64,000 nucleotides of DNA, taken from Salinisphaera sp040361255 (GTDB lineage: Bacteria; Pseudomonadota; Gammaproteobacteria; Nevskiales; Salinisphaeraceae). A program made the position numbers and the translations under genes. Location of the stretch: NCBI RefSeq assembly GCF_040361255.1, contig NZ_APNG01000009.1, positions 105,056 through 169,055 on the forward strand, given 5' to 3'. Positions 54,103 through 63,377 of the stretch are shown here, piece by piece. Every line of letters begins with the position of its first letter. The first letter of the stretch is position 1. The notes under the pieces are model-generated. The model worked only from the letters and a program-made list of their open reading frames with translations, was not told the DNA's origin and did not search any database.

Positions 54103-55914
54103 TCAGTCGCCTGTCGGCTTGGCGCGACGCTTGCCCGGTTTTGCCTTGGCCGCCTTGGCTTTGGTCTTGCCCGCTTTCTTCGCCCTGGGTTTGGATTTGG
54201 GTTTGGGTTTGCGGCGCCCGGCGGGCGGGGCCGGCGGCGCGTCGTGCGCACGCGTGATCGCGAGCTGGCGCCCGGCGACCCACACCGTCTTGAGATGGGC
54301 GAAGATATCCTCGGGCATGCCCTTGGGCAGATCGACCAGGCTGAAGTCGTCGCGGATATCGATACGCCCGATATGGGCGCTATCCACACCGGCCTCGTTG
54401 GCGATCGCGCCGACGATATTGCGCGGCTCCACACCGTGGCTGCGTCCGACCTCGATACGAAAGGTTTCCAGATCGCCATCGCCGAAGGATTGCTGGCGCG
54501 ACGCACCCTTGTTCGCACTCTTGGGGGTCTGCGCTCCCATATCGCGCGGGCCTGCACCACGATCGGGCTTGCCGGGCTTGAGCATGAGCGGCTCGTCGCC
54601 CTGGGCGAGATACGCCAGCGCGGCGGCCAGTTCTTCGGGGTCGACATTGTGCTCGCCGCGGTATTCGTCGAGCAGTTCGCGAAACGGCGCCAGGTTGCCT
54701 TCGGCCAGCGTGACCGAAATACGTTGCTTGAAACGGGTGATGCGTTGTTCGTTGACCTCGGCGATGCTGGGCAGGTCCATCGGCTCGATGGCCTGACGCG
54801 TGGCTCGCTCAATCGCCTTGAACAGGCGTTTTTCGCGCATGGTCACGAACAGGATGGCATCACCTTCGCGCCCGGCCCGGCCCGTGCGCCCGATACGATG
54901 CACATAGGCCTCGGTATCGTGCGGAATATCGAAATTGATCACATGGCTGATGCGTTCCACATCCAGCCCGCGCGCGGCCACGTCGGTGGCTACGATGATA
55001 TCCAGCTGGCCGTTCTTGAGCTTGGCGACCGTGCGCTCGCGCTGGTTCTGGGCGATATCGCCGTTGAGCGCCGCGCAGGCATAACCGCGGGCCGACAGCC
55101 GCTCGGCGAGCTCATCGGTGGATTTCTTGGTACGCGCGAATACGATCATCGCGTCGAAGGGCTCGGCTTCGAGCAGACGCGTGAGTGCGTCGAGTTTGCT
55201 GGTGCCGCCACCCACGATCCAGTAACGCTGGCGGATGTTGACCGCCGTCGTGGTCTTGGCCTGGATGGTGATTTCCTGCGGCTCGCGCAGGTGCGTCTTG
55301 GCGATACGCCGGATCGCACTCGGCATGGTGGCCGAAAATAGTGCGACCTGGCGCTCGGCCGGGGTCTGTTCGAAGATCCATTCCACGTCTTCGATAAAGC
55401 CCATGCGCAGCATTTCATCGGCTTCGTCGAGCACCATCCAGTCGAGCGCGTCGAGCTTGAGCGTACCGCGCTTGAGATGATCCATCACCCGACCCGGCGT
55501 GCCTACCACCACATGCACGCCGCGCTTGAGCGCAGCCAGCTGTGGGCCATAGCCCTGGCCACCATAGATCGGCAGCACATGAAAACCCGGGATATGCGCG
55601 GCATAGCGCTGAAAGGCCTCGGCCACCTGGATGGTGAGCTCACGCGTGGGCGTGAGTACCAGCGCCTGCGGTGCCTTGCCGGCCCGCCCGGTCAGCCCGG
55701 AGAGAATGGGCAGCGCGAAGGCCGCCGTCTTGCCGGTGCCGGTCTGAGCCTGGCCCAGCACGTCCTTGCCGGCCAGCAACGGCGGAATGGTCGCCGCCTG
55801 AATGGGCGACGGCGTCTCGTAGCCGACATCGGCGAGGGCCGCCATGACGGCATCGGAGAGCGCCAGATCGCTGAAGGCGACCTGGGCGGATTCGTTTTCA
55901 TTAGGGGTGGACAT
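54103..55914 (-). CDS. deaD: DEAD-box RNA helicase (DeaD/CsdA type)
   Basis: From ATG 55914 the protein has 603 residues. It contains the Q motif (YETPSPIQAATIP), AQTGTGKT, VLDEADEMLRMGF, SATMP, and the second-core HRIGRTGRAGREG. The DbpA-type RNA-binding domain (~480-555, IRDDFSLVDLPKGMPEDIF) and a long Lys/Pro/Ala-rich basic tail mark the DeaD/CsdA group, which works in ribosome assembly and cold adaptation. Confidence 0.93.
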   Translation of the reverse strand: MSTPNENESAQVAFSDLALSDAVMAALADVGYETPSPIQAATIPPLLAGKDVLGQAQTGTGKTAAFALPILSGLTGRAGKAPQALVLTPTRELTIQVAEAFQRYAAHIPGFHVLPIYGGQGYGPQLAALKRGVHVVVGTPGRVMDHLKRGTLKLDALDWMVLDEADEMLRMGFIEDVEWIFEQTPAERQVALFSATMPSAIRRIAKTHLREPQEITIQAKTTTAVNIRQRYWIVGGGTSKLDALTRLLEAEPFDAMIVFARTKKSTDELAERLSARGYACAALNGDIAQNQRERTVAKLKNGQLDIIVATDVAARGLDVERISHVINFDIPHDTEAYVHRIGRTGRAGREGDAILFVTMREKRLFKAIERATRQAIEPMDLPSIAEVNEQRITRFKQRISVTLAEGNLAPFRELLDEYRGEHNVDPEELAAALAYLAQGDEPLMLKPGKPDRGAGPRDMGAQTPKSANKGASRQQSFGDGDLETFRIEVGRSHGVEPRNIVGAIANEAGVDSAHIGRIDIRDDFSLVDLPKGMPEDIFAHLKTVWVAGRQLAITRAHDAPPAPPAGRRKPKPKSKPRAKKAGKTKAKAAKAKPGKRRAKPTGD

Positions 55915-55987
55915 GCACAGCCTGGCAGGCACGGGCGCTCAGCTGCGCCCGAAAAAACACTGCGCCGGAATGGCGCGGACGCTCATT

Positions 55988-57250
55988 CTACCCGTTATTC
56001 ACAGTCGTCGGTCCCCGTTTTTCCGACGCGGTATCGTCGATGATGGCGGCAACGGAGTCCGCGGTCAGCGCCGACAGCGTCCAGCCCAAATGGCCGTGCC
56101 CGGTGTTGTAGAACACGTTCGGCGCCTTTCCGCCGCCCACGCGCGGCATCATGTTCGGCATCATCGGGCGCAGACCGGCCCAGGGGATGACCTGGCGCGT
56201 TTTCACGTCGGGAAAGCACTGCTTGACCCAATCCACCAGCGGCTCGATCCGATCCGCCCGGATATCGCGGTTGAACCCGTTGAACTCGGCGGTGCCGGCC
56301 ACGCGCAGACGATCTGCGCCCAGGCGCGCACACACGAGCTTGGTTTCATCGTCGAGCAGACTGACTTCGGGCGCGGCCTGTTGCGAGGCCTCGTCTTCCA
56401 GATCGACGGTAATCGAATAGCCCTTGACCGGATACACGTTCACGCGATCGCCCAGCTGCGCAGCAATGTCGCGGCTGCCGGTACCCGCACACACCACCAC
56501 GCCGTCGAACTCGAGCGTGACCCGGTCCTCGGGCGTGTCGTTGTCGCAGGCCGCGATGGTGACCTGCTGCCCATCGGATTGAACGCTTTCGACACTGTGG
56601 TTGTAGTGAAAGCGTACGCCCTGTGCCTGTGCGGCCCGCGCCAGGCCCTGGGTGAATTTGTGAATATCGCCGCTGGAATCGCTTTCGGTAAAGAAGCCGC
56701 CGTAATACTCGCCCGCCAGCGCGGGTTCGATCGCCCGCATTTCTTCCGGGGTGACCGGCTGGCGCTCCAGGCCGCCTTCGGCGAGCAGGCGCGACACCTT
56801 CTCGGCATGGCGATAGCCGGCGCGATTGCGATAGATATGCAGAATGCCCTTGCGCTTGACATCGAAATCGATGTTCTCGCGCTCGGCCCAGGAAAACAGA
56901 AACTCACGCGCCTCGATCGCCATGCGCGCGGTTTCGGTGGTGTTGCGGCCGTACTGCGGGATCGCGGCGATGAACTCCAGAAACCACGACAATTTGTGCC
57001 AGGACGGTTTCGGGTTGACCAGCAACGGGGCATCGTTGCGAAACATCCACTTCATGCCCTTGAAGACCATGGGCCAGTGGTTCCAGACCTCGGCGTTGGA
57101 AGCAGAAAGCTGACCGCCATTGGCGAAGGAGGTCTCCATCGCCGCATAGCGATTGCGGTCGAACAGCGTGACCTCGTAACCGCGCTGAACGAGTGCGTAG
57201 GCCGTGGTGACCCCGGTGATGCCCCCGCCGATAATTGCAATATGATTCAT
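55988..57250 (-). CDS. dadA: DadA-like D-amino acid dehydrogenase, glycine-riboswitch controlled
   Basis: The 420-residue FAD enzyme has the N-terminal GGGITGVTTAYAL fold, SFANGGQLSASNAEVWNHW (typical of DadA) and the C-terminal GLRPMMPNMMPRVGG and NTGHGHLGWT motifs. DadA oxidises D-amino acids (mainly D-alanine) to 2-oxo acids, passing electrons to the membrane. The leader holds a tandem glycine riboswitch, so the physiological substrate could be glycine, or a reaction that relieves glycine excess; that is inference. The end lies 73 bases from the helicase gene start. Confidence 0.88.
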   Translation of the reverse strand: MNHIAIIGGGITGVTTAYALVQRGYEVTLFDRNRYAAMETSFANGGQLSASNAEVWNHWPMVFKGMKWMFRNDAPLLVNPKPSWHKLSWFLEFIAAIPQYGRNTTETARMAIEAREFLFSWAERENIDFDVKRKGILHIYRNRAGYRHAEKVSRLLAEGGLERQPVTPEEMRAIEPALAGEYYGGFFTESDSSGDIHKFTQGLARAAQAQGVRFHYNHSVESVQSDGQQVTIAACDNDTPEDRVTLEFDGVVVCAGTGSRDIAAQLGDRVNVYPVKGYSITVDLEDEASQQAAPEVSLLDDETKLVCARLGADRLRVAGTAEFNGFNRDIRADRIEPLVDWVKQCFPDVKTRQVIPWAGLRPMMPNMMPRVGGGKAPNVFYNTGHGHLGWTLSALTADSVAAIIDDTASEKRGPTTVNNG

Positions 57251-57311
57251 GAGCGTCTATCCGATAGCGTCGTGCGTGAAAACCTGCCGCGTGGCAGGCG
57301 CCGCCCCTTCC

Positions 57312-57491
57312 GTCACTGAACCTGAGAGATTCACCCGCGCGTCGATGGCCCGCGGGCTTGCTCCTTCGGTGCACGCCGGCCGGTTACGGCTGCGCGACTC
57401 TTCGGATATGGGCGCGATAACGGTCCCTGATGCCTGAGAGTTTCCGGGGCGGTTGCTCCTTCGGCGCCGGCTTTACGCCGGTCTCTCCCGC
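57312..57491 (-). ncRNA. Tandem glycine riboswitch upstream of the dadA-like gene
   Basis: Read on the minus strand, the leader contains two copies of the glycine-aptamer core. The first (about 57491-57420) has GGGAGAGACC, then GCCGAAGGAGCAA and GGAAACTCTCAGGCA, and an AGGACCG end. The second (about 57405-57312) has GAAGAGTCGCGCAG, CACCGAAGGAGCAAGC and GAATCTCTCAGGTTCAG. The conserved GGAGCAA and CTCTCAGG elements in both, joined by a short linker, are diagnostic. It ends ~60 bases before the dadA ATG. In proteobacteria such switches normally turn on gcv genes when glycine is high. Confidence 0.9.
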
Positions 57492-57601
57492 TATTGCGTG
57501 AATGTATGAATAGGTGTCGAATCCGGTATCGGCACGCCAACGCCCAGCCTCTGTGCGTGATCGATGCCGATGTTTTGTCCAAGATACCATGAGCAATCGC
57601 C

Positions 57602-57970
57602 ATGCCAATACCGTCGACCCTGCGCCGCGCCCGCGATACGGTCGAATTCGAAACCGCCGAGCGCTGCGCGATACGCGAAATCTCCAATACGCCGGATGAT
57701 CCGGCCCTCTCCATCGCCCGGGCCCGGGTGGCGCCCGGCGTGACCACGGCCTGGCATCGTCTGCGAGACACCGCCGAACGCTATCTGATCGTTTCCGGCC
57801 AGGGCGTGGTGGAAGTCGGCGAGCGCCTGCGCGAAACCGTGGCGGCCGGCGACGTGGTGTCGATCGCGCCGGACACCGCCCAGCGGATTCACAACAACGG
57901 CGATTGCGATCTGATCTTCTATGCCATCTGTACGCCGCGTTTTACGCCAGACTGCTACGAAGCACTCTAG
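57602..57970 (+). CDS. Cupin-domain protein
   Basis: The 122-residue protein has one cupin barrel: RVAPGVTTAWHRLRDTAERYLIVSGQGVVEVG (first motif, with His and Glu) and DVVSIAPDTAQRIHNNGDCDLIFYAI (second motif, with His). It is probably a small metal-binding enzyme or sensor; the reaction is unknown. It is divergent from the riboswitch-dadA transcript. Confidence 0.8.
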   Translation: MPIPSTLRRARDTVEFETAERCAIREISNTPDDPALSIARARVAPGVTTAWHRLRDTAERYLIVSGQGVVEVGERLRETVAAGDVVSIAPDTAQRIHNNGDCDLIFYAICTPRFTPDCYEAL

Positions 57971-57994
57971 CGCGCCCACCGCGTGAGTACTGAT

Positions 57995-59026
57995 TCAGCC
58001 GACCACCCGATTGCGGCCTTCGGCCTTGGCTTGATAGAGGCGCCGATCGGCCTTTGCGAACAGGCTTCTGAAGTCCATGCCATCGCGCCCGAGTTCGGCA
58101 ATGCCGATACTGGCTGATAACGGAATATCCTTGCCGCGATAGCGAAACGGCCGGTCATGAACCAGATCGCACAGGTCCTGGGCGATCTGTCGGGCGTGCG
58201 CGATATCCGCCCCCGATAACAGGATGCCGAATTCCTCGCCGCCAAGACGGCCCGCGATATCGGTCTGGCGAATACGGCTGGCAAGCAGCTCTGCCACGAA
58301 ACATAGCGCCATATCACCCGCGTCGTGGCCGTAGTCGTCGTTGACGCGCTTGAAATGGTCGAGATCGACGACGAGCATCGCCAGCGGTATTTTCTGGCGC
58401 AGATAGCGCTGGCGCTCGCGCGCGAACACATCACGAAAACGCGAGCGGTTAGCCAGCCCGGTCAAAGGATCGGCCAGCGCCAATGCACGCAGTTCGGACT
58501 CCGTCTTTTCGCGACTGGCCTCGTAGATATACGAAAACCCGAGCGTGGAGGCGGTACACAGCACGATATTGACGACGCTCAGATAACCCGGCCAGCCATC
58601 CCACAAGCCGTAACGATAGACAAAGATTCCCCCGGCGCAGCTGATAAACAGCAACGCCACCCAGAGCCCCTGCCATCGGCCCAACAGCAGATGCGACAGT
58701 AGCGGTACCAGAAAAACCCATACGAAAACCGCGATGCCGTTCTGCTTGGCCAGCAGCGAAAGCATCATGACAAAGAAAAACGGCACCACGAAGATCAGGT
58801 TGTTGATCGGTGCGCGGCCGGTTTCGTGGATCACATAAAGCAGCAACGCGGCATAGGCCACCAGGCACAGTTCGGCCACGGCCAACCAGCGCGCATCCAG
58901 ATAGAAGTGCAGCAAGGCATAGCCGAATACCGCCGTGCAGGTAAACCACAGCAGCGCCGTCAACACCGTCTGCTGATACGGGCGAACATCGGGAAAATGA
59001 TCGCGCTTGGGAAAAAGACTTTTCAT
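57995..59026 (-). CDS. Membrane-bound diguanylate cyclase (GGDEF domain)
   Basis: The 343-residue protein has six predicted helices in residues ~20-165 (a MASE-like sensor region), then a GGDEF domain with DPLTGLANRSRF, DLDHFKRVNDDYGHDAGD and the active-site loop GRLGGEEFGIL. The motif is GGEEF, compatible with activity. It makes c-di-GMP. No RxxD inhibitory site is visible five residues before the loop. It converges with the cupin gene. Confidence 0.93.
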   Translation of the reverse strand: MKSLFPKRDHFPDVRPYQQTVLTALLWFTCTAVFGYALLHFYLDARWLAVAELCLVAYAALLLYVIHETGRAPINNLIFVVPFFFVMMLSLLAKQNGIAVFVWVFLVPLLSHLLLGRWQGLWVALLFISCAGGIFVYRYGLWDGWPGYLSVVNIVLCTASTLGFSYIYEASREKTESELRALALADPLTGLANRSRFRDVFARERQRYLRQKIPLAMLVVDLDHFKRVNDDYGHDAGDMALCFVAELLASRIRQTDIAGRLGGEEFGILLSGADIAHARQIAQDLCDLVHDRPFRYRGKDIPLSASIGIAELGRDGMDFRSLFAKADRRLYQAKAEGRNRVVG

Positions 59027-59518
59027 GGAATGTGCCGCGGCCCCGCTATGGCCAACCCCACATCCGCCAGCGCGCCTTCCCCCGAGAACCCGTTATTCAT
59101 ACGCTTGTCGTGTACCCAGCCGCCGTGCGGCGCTACGAAATTACGCGCACCGCATGTGCGCACGCCCCTTCGCTTGGAAATTTCCGGTGTTTGATCTTTC
59201 GCGATCGTGCGCGTTTCGTATCAACCGCCCGCTCTCGTTATAAATTGAAAACCGGCGCGTGTCGATGACCCGGCGCAAGTCTCGAACGGCCTTTCGGGGT
59301 GGCTATCGGCGCACGCAAATATATCTGCAATTGCCTAGTGCCAATCCCGAACATGCATAGCGCGTCATATTCGCCATGCCCGGGCCCCAAGACCGAATAC
59401 GCGCTCACCGATGGCGGGCCGCCAACGACGGTATCGACACGGCCCAGGCGCGCGTACCGGCACCGGCGCCCGCCGCACGGTGTACAGTGAGCGGCCCAGG
59501 CACGACCTCGTCCTCTTA
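59027..59518. other. Intergenic region without a supported gene
   Basis: About 490 bases separate the cyclase start from the carbonic anhydrase start. ORFs here are short and lack protein-like composition. It should contain the two divergent promoters, but no element was strong enough to call. Confidence 0.5.
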
Positions 59519-60145
59519 ATGATTAGCGCCGCCGAAGCCCGTGAACGACTGAAACTGGGTAACCGGCAATTCGTCGACAACATCCAGAATTCGGACACCT
59601 TGAGCCGACACGCCCGGCCTGCCGAACTCGTGCTCAGGCAAAGCCCGTTTGCGATCGTGCTCGGCTGTTCGGATGCGCGTGTGCCGGCCGAGATCGTGTT
59701 CAACCAGGGTCTGGGCGATCTGTTCGTGATTCGCGTGGCCGGCAATATCGTGGCGCCCTCACAGATCGGCAGTATCGAATTCGCGGCCGGAAAGTTCGGC
59801 ACGCCGCTCGTGGTGGTACTCGGCCACACCCAGTGCGGCGCGATCACCGCCACGCTCGACGAACTGCAGCGGCCCACCGAAAACCAGTCGCGCAACCTGC
59901 GTTCGATCGTCGATCGCGTGCGGCCATCGGTGGCAAAACTGCTCGACAGCGAGCTCGCCGAGGACCGACATGCGCTCATTCATGCGGCTGTGCGGGCCAA
60001 TGTCGCGCGCTCGGTTAAGCGTCTGTCGCATGGCTCGGACATTCTCGAACAACTCATTGCGGACAGGCGCCTGGAAATCGTCGGCGCCGAATATGCCGTC
60101 GAAACCGGCGAAGTTCGATTCCTGGAGGATGTCGAGTCGCCCTAG
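59519..60145 (+). CDS. Beta-class carbonic anhydrase
   Basis: ATG 59519 gives 208 residues. Zinc ligands are present: CSDARVPAE (Cys and the Asp-Arg pair) and GHTQCGA (His and Cys). It hydrates CO2 to bicarbonate. The length and the NQGLGDLFVIRVAGN segment fit the common bacterial beta-CA clade. The longer frame upstream is not protein-like. Confidence 0.94.
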   Translation: MISAAEARERLKLGNRQFVDNIQNSDTLSRHARPAELVLRQSPFAIVLGCSDARVPAEIVFNQGLGDLFVIRVAGNIVAPSQIGSIEFAAGKFGTPLVVVLGHTQCGAITATLDELQRPTENQSRNLRSIVDRVRPSVAKLLDSELAEDRHALIHAAVRANVARSVKRLSHGSDILEQLIADRRLEIVGAEYAVETGEVRFLEDVESP

Positions 60146-60203
60146 CGCGGCATACGGCGCCGCGCCGGCGATGCGCCTGACCACGAGCGGGCCACTCAAG
60201 CGA

Positions 60204-61334
60204 TCAGTCGTTCAACGTTTCCAGCGCGGCTACGAAGCGCGAAACACAGGCATCGACGTCGTAGAGCTTGTCGAGGCCGAACAGGCCGATCCGAAACGAC
60301 TGGAAATCCTCGCCCTCGCCGCACATCAACGGCACCCCAGCCGCGATCTGTACGCCCGCTTCGGCGAAGCGCGCCCCGGACTGGATCCGGGCATCGCGGG
60401 TATAGCTCACCACGACGCCGGAGGCCTGAAAACCCGGCGCGGCGACGCTGTCGAAGCCATGTGTCTGCAAGGCATCGCGTATGCCACGGCCGAGCGCGAA
60501 CTGGCGCTCGCGCGCGGTTTCGAAACCCAGCGCCCGCGTTTCTTCCATCATCGCTAACAAACGCGTGAGACCGTCGGTTGGCATGGTTGCATGATAGGCA
60601 TGACCGCCGCCCTCGTAGGTTTCCATGATCTGGAGCCACTTGCGCAAATCGCAGGCATAGCTGCTGCTGGTCGTGTTCTCGATCCGTTCGCGGGCATGTT
60701 CACTGAGCATGACCATGGCGCAGCACGGCGAGGCACTCCAGCCTTTTTGTGGTGCGCTGATGAGAATATCTATACCACAGGCCTGCATATCGACCCAGTG
60801 CGTACCCGAGGCAATACAATCGAGCACGAACAGCCCGCCGTAGGCATGCACCGCCTCGCCGACGGCCTGCAGATAATCGTCGGGCAACAGCATGCCCGCC
60901 GAGGTTTCGACATGGGGCGCGAAGACCACGGCCGGGCGCTCGGCCTCGATGGTCGCCACCACGTCGGCGATCGCCGCGGGAGCAAACGGTGCCTGCGGCG
61001 CGTCGTATTCCCGTACCGCGCTGAGCACGGTCGTGGATTCGGGAATCACGCCCATATCCAGGATCTGGCTCCAGCGATAGCTGAACCAGCCGTTGCGGAT
61101 GACCAGACAATGCGCGCCATGGGCAAACTGGCGTGCCACGGCCTCCATACCGAAGGTACCGCTGCCGGGCACGATCACCGCCGAATGGGCGTTGTATACC
61201 TGCTTGAGCACCCCGGACACGCCGGTAAGCACCTGCTTGAAGCGCGCCGACATATGATTGAGGGCACGGTCGGTATACACGACCGAATATTCCAGCAAGC
61301 CATCGGGGTCGACGGTTGAGCGCGCCTGCGTCAT
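60204..61334 (-). CDS. Class V aminotransferase (alanine/serine-glyoxylate type)
   Basis: The 376-residue PLP enzyme has GSGTFGMEAVARQF (PLP phosphate site), HVETSAGMLLP, LDCIASGTHWVDMQACGIDI (Asp) and the PLP lysine in SAPQKGWSASP. This matches alanine-, serine- or aspartate-glyoxylate aminotransferases; 2-aminoethylphosphonate transaminase is less likely because no phosphonate genes are near. The precise donor is not resolved. Confidence 0.82.
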   Translation of the reverse strand: MTQARSTVDPDGLLEYSVVYTDRALNHMSARFKQVLTGVSGVLKQVYNAHSAVIVPGSGTFGMEAVARQFAHGAHCLVIRNGWFSYRWSQILDMGVIPESTTVLSAVREYDAPQAPFAPAAIADVVATIEAERPAVVFAPHVETSAGMLLPDDYLQAVGEAVHAYGGLFVLDCIASGTHWVDMQACGIDILISAPQKGWSASPCCAMVMLSEHARERIENTTSSSYACDLRKWLQIMETYEGGGHAYHATMPTDGLTRLLAMMEETRALGFETARERQFALGRGIRDALQTHGFDSVAAPGFQASGVVVSYTRDARIQSGARFAEAGVQIAAGVPLMCGEGEDFQSFRIGLFGLDKLYDVDACVSRFVAALETLND

Positions 61335-61472
61335 GGCGAATATCCTGTTTTTACTGCCTTGTGGCCGCTACTGTCGCATAAAACGAACCGCAAAAACCGG
61401 CCGATCGAAGGGTATTCTAGGCACACTCATTTGCCGAACGCATGCGCTGCGGCATGCGTGCTGGATATCGTT

Positions 61473-62063
61473 GTGAACCTGCTGGCTCATCTGCTGATTG
61501 CCGAATATACGCATACCTCTTTTGCCGGCCAGATTCTCGGCGACGAGATCAAGGGCCGCCTGGACGATCGCTTTGCCCCGACCATTCGCCATGGCATCCG
61601 CCTGCATCGTGCGATCGACGGCCACAGCGATGCACACAGCGCGCATCGACGGCTACGCAACCGTTTCGATGCGCCCCTGCGCCGCTATGCCGGTATCCTA
61701 GTGGATATCGGCCTCGATCACGCACTCGCCCGTGCCTGGCCGCAATTCCACGACCGCCCCCTCGAGGCCTTCGCCCGCGACGCGCAGCGCCGCGTGATCG
61801 ACGAATGGCCCGCGCAGGCGCCATTCGCAGCGACTCGGCTACAGGGCCTGGAAACGATCCTGGTGGGCTATCGCGCACCACAGGGCATTCAACGCGCGCT
61901 CGACTCGGTGGCCCGGCGGCTGCGCCGTGACAATCCCGTAGCTGCGGCACTGCCGGCGTTAGAAGCTCAGCAATCAGCCTTCGACCAGGAAATCGCGCTA
62001 ATCATGCGCGATCTTTACGATGTGATCAGCTGTATCGACCGCACGCCGCGGACCGACGCGTAA
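61473..62063 (+). CDS. acpH: ACP phosphodiesterase AcpH
   Basis: A GTG at 61473 gives a 196-residue protein that begins like the family (VNLLAHLLIAEYTHTSFAGQILGDEIKGR) with the HD-type metal residues in RLHRAIDGHSDAH and VDIGLDHALARAW. AcpH removes the phosphopantetheine arm from holo-ACP. The longer frame upstream is not homologous. Confidence 0.88.
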   Translation: MNLLAHLLIAEYTHTSFAGQILGDEIKGRLDDRFAPTIRHGIRLHRAIDGHSDAHSAHRRLRNRFDAPLRRYAGILVDIGLDHALARAWPQFHDRPLEAFARDAQRRVIDEWPAQAPFAATRLQGLETILVGYRAPQGIQRALDSVARRLRRDNPVAAALPALEAQQSAFDQEIALIMRDLYDVISCIDRTPRTDA

Positions 62064-62073
62064 CAGACGCCGC

Positions 62074-62676
62074 TCAAACGTCTTCGAGCTGTTGTTCCGG
62101 CGCGTTCTTTTCCAGGCGCCGACGTACGTCGATTTCGCGCATACGCCGGATTTCGGGTTTGTCGATCTGCTTGGCCACATAGCGCACCACATAGCGCTTG
62201 AGCTCGCCTTCGACGTCGGCCACCACATCCAGCACGGATGCCCGCAGGCCACGGGCGTTGAGTTCGACATCGATATCCTTCTCGCCGGGCGCGGGGATAT
62301 CGATGAAGATATGCAGCGGCGCCTGGGCACGGGCCGTAAGCTTGAGATGCGCGCGCAGCTCGGTTTCGAAGCGGTGATCGTGGCCGGCCAGGCGTACCGT
62401 CAGATCGAGATCGATCGGAATCATCAAGGCGAACTCGATGAGTTCACCCTCGCGTCGCATCACCGACGGTTCGCCGATATTTCCCTCGGCCTGGATACGC
62501 GCCAGTCCGCCCGGACCCACGTTGCGCGGGCCGAAATCCACGGCGTTGCCGGTCAGATTCGACAACGCCTGTTCGACGCGTTCGACCGTGACCGCATGTT
62601 CGAAGAAGTCTCGCCCGAAGGCTTCGTAGGAATAGTCCTCGCGTGTTTGCGCGCTGGAATTCGAATGCTCCGCCAT
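62074..62676 (-). CDS. Conserved-looking hypothetical protein, 200 residues
   Basis: The protein (MAEHSNSSAQTREDYSYEAFG) is acidic and soluble, without a signal peptide or membrane segment. The central part (~70-165) is beta-rich (ELIEFALMIPIDLDLTVRLAG; LHIFIDIPAPGEKDIDVEL), and the C-terminus is helical and charged. I do not recognise the family. It is convergent with acpH, 10 bases apart, and follows the IalB-like gene on the same strand. Confidence 0.7.
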   Translation of the reverse strand: MAEHSNSSAQTREDYSYEAFGRDFFEHAVTVERVEQALSNLTGNAVDFGPRNVGPGGLARIQAEGNIGEPSVMRREGELIEFALMIPIDLDLTVRLAGHDHRFETELRAHLKLTARAQAPLHIFIDIPAPGEKDIDVELNARGLRASVLDVVADVEGELKRYVVRYVAKQIDKPEIRRMREIDVRRRLEKNAPEQQLEDV

Positions 62677-62722
62677 ATCGAGACCTTCTTGTTTTTTTTG
62701 GTTAGGCGCGAAACGACTCAGA

Positions 62723-63229
62723 CTACTTGCGGATACGGTTGTCCGCGTTGGTAAAGCCCTGCAGTGACACCTTCAGATCGATCCGGTCGCCGCGCGGGCC
62801 GATCAGGCTCACGGTGGCCTTGCTGCCGCTACGCAATTTGTTGCGTAGTGCGTCGTCTACAGGAAAGTCGGCCCGGCAGCCCTGCTCCAGACAGATCTGG
62901 AACGGAAAACGCCGGGGCTGATCGCCATCGACCTGGAACTGTACGCCGGGCGCCAGACGCGTACCCAGCGGCAGAATGAACACCATCGCCGCCGTATCGA
63001 CTTCCGGCGGATAGCCCATCACGACCCGCAGAATCGGTTTGCCATTGTCCGGGCTGTTCACCAGCTGGGTCATTTCACAGGCCCCGTCGCCCTGCTCCGG
63101 ACAGCGCACTTCCCAATCCTGGAAGGTCTCCACCTTGCCCGAATCCTGGGCGAAAGCCGCGGTGGCGATGAACGACAGCACAAGCGCCAACACAACGGCG
63201 CGCATGGGCATAAGCAAACGTGACGACAT
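62723..63229 (-). CDS. Invasion-associated locus B (IalB)-family periplasmic protein
   Basis: Starting at 63229 (168 residues), the protein has a signal peptide (MRAVVLALVLSFIATAAFAQ) and the IalB-family pattern: FQDWEVRCPEQGDGACEMTQ, FILPLGTRLAPGVQFQVDG, FQICLEQGCRADFPVDD, with cysteines positioned for disulfides. IalB proteins occur in many environmental bacteria; the invasion name comes from Bartonella and implies nothing here. The role is unknown. Confidence 0.85.
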   Translation of the reverse strand: MSSRLLMPMRAVVLALVLSFIATAAFAQDSGKVETFQDWEVRCPEQGDGACEMTQLVNSPDNGKPILRVVMGYPPEVDTAAMVFILPLGTRLAPGVQFQVDGDQPRRFPFQICLEQGCRADFPVDDALRNKLRSGSKATVSLIGPRGDRIDLKVSLQGFTNADNRIRK

Positions 63230-63377
63230 AGATAGGCCCCGGGGCATGTATTTATCGGTACTTTACTAGACAATACAGCGACCGTGACATGCCACCATGA
63301 TTCGGTAGCACAAGCGCTTTCATTTAGCTGGCTAAAGAGACAGAGCAATCGGCATTCTGCGACCTCGACACCTGGGC

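Noticed and set aside
55844..57319. 491-codon plus-strand frame over the dadA-like gene and riboswitch
   Set aside because: Antisense shadow; it also crosses a conserved riboswitch.
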